DNA of 5,924 nucleotides from Anaerolineales bacterium (GTDB lineage: Bacteria; Chloroflexota; Anaerolineae; Anaerolineales; UBA6663). Below, in pieces: positions 4,430 to 5,924 of the stretch. The first letter of the stretch is position 1; every line of letters begins with the position of its first letter. The notes beneath the pieces are model-generated. The model was not told the origin of the DNA. It worked only from the letters and a program-made list of their open reading frames with translations, and did no database searches. Location: NCBI GenBank assembly GCA_017999235.1, contig JAGOBN010000286.1, forward strand, positions 1 to 5,924, written 5' to 3'. The position numbers were made by a program, and so were the translations under genes.

Positions 4430-5763
4430 CTGACCGGCCACAGATCGGAAGCCTGTTGGGGGAACAGGGCTTCCAGCAAGACGCGCGGCTCATCGCCGGT
4501 CGTCCAGCAGTCCCGGTAGAGGTGCTTGAGTTCGTCCAGGCGGCGGTGGCCAAAGAGCAGGTGCAGGAAGGTGTGCTCCGGAAACGCGGCCTGGCCTTCG
4601 TCGAGTTTTGGCACGGGCCGCCACGGCGCCACCGTCAGCCGGCCCTGCTCCAGCTGCAGCCGGAGCCCCGCGCGATAGAAACTGACTTTGACTTCGCCGG
4701 TGTGGCCGGCCGCGCAGGAGGCCGCCAGGCGGCGCTCGAGCGCCGGCGCCACGCGCCGCAAGAACGCCGGCAGATCCGGCACCCGCACATACCAAGCATA
4801 CGGCGCCCGTTCGTGCGGCAGACACGCCCCCGCCGCCTGATAAACCGGATGCTCCGTCCCCAGCCCGAACCCAAAGGCCGCGCGCGTCTGGCCGTCCCGG
4901 GCCGCGTAGTCCCCGCCCGCCGCCCAGAGATAGCGGATCACGCTCGGCGTCACCGCCAGCCAGGAGCGCCCGGGCCGCACCTCGTAATGGGTGGCCAGGA
5001 GCGCCCCATCCCAGAGCGTGGGCGGGTGCGCCAGGCTGCCGACGCGCTCGCCGGCCGCCGTCTCAATCACGCGCAGTTCGCGGCGATTGATATTCGCCGG
5101 GCTTTTTTCCAACAACTCGTGCCGCCAGAGGGCCGCGTCCCACACGCAGGCCAGCGGGCCGCGCGCGCCGCCGGCGGCGTAACACTCGGCAAAAAAAGGC
5201 AAATCGGCCTCGGTCGCCGGCCGCACGCGGAAAGGCTCGGCCGCGCCCTCCGCCAGGCGCGGCACTTGAGACGCATAGCCGCGCCGGCCGCCGCCCAGCG
5301 CCAGACCCATCTCGTACCCAAACTGCCGGTAATACCAGGGGATGCCGGTGATCGCCTGGACCAGTTCGCCGCGCGCGGCGCTCCAGGCATGGATGATCTC
5401 AAACTGCCGGCGCACCAAACCGCGCCCGCGATACTCGGCGCGGGTTCCCACCAGTTCCGGCCGGCCGGCCGGAAAAGGCACGCCGGCGTAAGCCCAGGTC
5501 TGGGAGATCAGGCCCACACACGAAACAATCTGGCCCGTGCGCGGGTCGTCCACCACGGTGAAATCCTCCGGCCGAAAAGTGGGGTGCGCGCCGCTTAGCA
5601 GGTCGCGGGTCCAGTCGGCGAGCCCGGCCCGCGTGAGCGCGGTCTCGCCTTCGCCGTGAACGGCCGCGTTGAAATCCGCCAGGGCTTCGGCGTCGGCGGC
5701 CGTCGAGCGCCGCAGGCGCAATCCGTCGGCTAAAGTCTGCGGGAACGTCTCGCTGGGCGGCAT
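4426..5763 (-). CDS. GNAT acetyltransferase with SCP2-like C-terminal domain (Eis-like architecture)
   Basis: The 445-residue product shows the three-part layout of Eis-type acetyltransferases. An N-terminal GNAT domain (about 12-165) carries the acetyl-CoA pyrophosphate loop at 105-116 (VGTRAEYRGRGL) and the YRQFGYE segment (145-151), where Tyr145 aligns by eye with the catalytic Tyr of Eis. A second, degenerate GNAT-like domain (about 168-320) contains RPATEADLPFF and GLGTEHPVYQAAG. An SCP2/sterol-carrier-like domain (about 328-445) contains VPDLPAFLRRVAPALERRL and VSFYRAGLRLQLEQGRL. The family transfers acetyl from acetyl-CoA to amines; in Mycobacterium, Eis acetylates aminoglycosides and proteins. 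The substrate here is unknown and resistance should not be assumed. No signal peptide or membrane helix is seen, so it is probably cytosolic. The start is supported by GAGGAAG five bases before the ATG. It follows another gene by 19 bases in an apparent operon, and its TAA overlaps the dynamin TAG. Confidence 0.85.
   Translation of the reverse strand: MPPSETFPQTLADGLRLRRSTAADAEALADFNAAVHGEGETALTRAGLADWTRDLLSGAHPTFRPEDFTVVDDPRTGQIVSCVGLISQTWAYAGVPFPAGRPELVGTRAEYRGRGLVRRQFEIIHAWSAARGELVQAITGIPWYYRQFGYEMGLALGGGRRGYASQVPRLAEGAAEPFRVRPATEADLPFFAECYAAGGARGPLACVWDAALWRHELLEKSPANINRRELRVIETAAGERVGSLAHPPTLWDGALLATHYEVRPGRSWLAVTPSVIRYLWAAGGDYAARDGQTRAAFGFGLGTEHPVYQAAGACLPHERAPYAWYVRVPDLPAFLRRVAPALERRLAASCAAGHTGEVKVSFYRAGLRLQLEQGRLTVAPWRPVPKLDEGQAAFPEHTFLHLLFGHRRLDELKHLYRDCWTTGDEPRVLLEALFPQQASDLWPVS
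4447..4474 (+). terminator. Bulged hairpin just past the dynamin stop, possible terminator or RNA-stabilising stem
   Basis: The arms GGAAGCCTGTT (4447-4457) and AACAGGGCTTCC (4463-4474) pair over 11 bp with one bulged base and a GGGGG loop. The hairpin starts 18 bases after the dynamin TAG, where a 3'-end structure would be expected. No T-run follows on either strand, so it is not a classic intrinsic terminator. It also lies inside the last codons of the opposing acetyltransferase gene (residues about 431-439), so coding constraint could partly explain it. The pairing is seen directly; the function is inferred. Confidence 0.4.
5455..5474. repeat. 20-bp perfect palindrome, TT(CCGG)4AA, inside the acetyltransferase gene
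   Basis: Four tandem CCGG units flanked by TT and AA make a perfect 20-bp palindrome that contains two overlapping GGCCGGCC octamers. On the minus strand it encodes part of residues 97-103 (FPAGRPE), directly before the acetyl-CoA-binding loop of the GNAT domain. The reading frame is intact. Whether it does anything at the DNA level is unknown. Confidence 0.6.
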
Positions 5764-5768
5764 CTTGG

Positions 5769-5775
5769 CTTCCTC
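5769..5775 (-). promoter_or_regulatory. Strong ribosome binding site of the acetyltransferase gene (GAGGAAG)
   Basis: Read on the minus strand, GAGGAAG precedes the ATG at 5763 by five bases. It is the best Shine-Dalgarno match in the window and fixes the start. It lies in the 19-base gap after the stop of the upstream gene, so translation can start independently within the operon. Confidence 0.7.
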
Positions 5776-5782
5776 GGCCGGT

Positions 5783-5924
5783 TTAGGCGCGCATCAAGCG
5801 CGTCAGCTCCGTCTGCGCCTCGGCCGGCAGGTCGCGCAGCACGGCGCGCAGGATCACCTGGGTGTTGTGGTCCTGGCGGCCGGCGTGTTCGCGCAGGAAG
5901 CGCACCACGGCCGGCGGGTCGCGC
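5783..5924 (-). CDS. Unidentified protein, C-terminal 46 residues (5' part outside window)
   Basis: On the minus strand an open frame enters from the right edge and ends with TAA at 5785-5783. The 46 visible residues begin RDPPAVVRFLREHAG and end LTRLMRA. They are rich in Leu, Arg and Ala and look alpha-helical, with repeating hydrophobic spacing (VVRFLREH, VILRAVLRDL, ELTRLMRA). I do not recognise the family. Codon use matches the neighbours (G/C in third positions nearly throughout). The stop lies 19 bases before the acetyltransferase ATG on the same strand, so the two are probably co-transcribed with this gene first. No competing plus-strand frame here looks like a gene. Confidence 0.55.
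   Translation of the reverse strand, partial: RDPPAVVRFLREHAGRQDHNTQVILRAVLRDLPAEAQTELTRLMRA

Noticed and set aside
5166..5179. 14-bp palindrome CGCCGCCGGCGGCG
   Set aside because: Short palindromes built from CGG/CCG units are expected in DNA of this composition, and it encodes ordinary Ala/Gly codons.
5101..5197. Homopolymer runs in the acetyltransferase gene (six T at 5103-5108, seven A at 5191-5197) as programmed frameshift sites
   Set aside because: The frame reads straight through both (LEKSPAN and DLPFFAE on the minus strand) with family-like sequence on each side; no stop or alternate frame product suggests recoding.
4456..5598. Long plus-strand open frame (380 codons) antisense to the acetyltransferase
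   Set aside because: It is an artefact of high GC and strong third-position bias: very Arg/Pro/Ala/Gln-rich, no recognisable domain, while the minus strand encodes a coherent GNAT/SCP2 protein.

Overview
The window is GC-rich (roughly 70%), densely coding bacterial DNA with almost no intergenic space. Gene content (an FZL-type dynamin-like GTPase, an MFS carrier of a kind common in Chloroflexota, a three-domain GNAT/SCP2 acetyltransferase, a YkvA-type membrane protein) and the abundance of GGCC/CCGG words suggest an environmental Chloroflexota (Anaerolineae/Caldilineae-like) genome. That placement is inference from protein flavour, not from a marker gene. I see no rRNA, tRNA, CRISPR array, insertion sequence, integrase or attachment site, and no broken gene.

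Layout, left to right. (1) Plus strand, 2-630: the 3' end of an amidohydrolase-2 family hydrolase, then a small DUF1232/YkvA membrane protein whose ATG overlaps the hydrolase stop. (2) Minus strand, 627-2525: a HAD-superfamily phosphatase followed three bases later by an MFS transporter, evidently one operon. It meets the YkvA gene tail to tail with a 4-base stop/stop overlap. (3) 2526-2680: the only real intergenic region, a divergent spacer between the HAD-MFS pair and the dynamin gene, with weak candidate -10 boxes on both strands. (4) Plus strand, 2681-4429: a 582-residue dynamin-like GTPase with intact G1-G4 motifs and a C-terminal double hydrophobic hairpin. (5) Minus strand, 4426-5763: an Eis-like GNAT acetyltransferase with an SCP2-like C-terminus, again meeting its neighbour by a 4-base stop/stop overlap. 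(6) Minus strand, 5783-5924: the C-terminus of an unidentified protein just upstream of the acetyltransferase in the same operon.

The genes do not form an obvious pathway. They look like three or four short independent transcription units packed against each other. The most noteworthy items are the solitary FZL-type dynamin, a bulged hairpin just past its stop that lies inside the convergent gene, the two mirror-image CTAA/TTAG convergent overlaps, and a marked excess of the octamer GGCCGGCC. I do not see convincing evidence of a new multi-gene system here.
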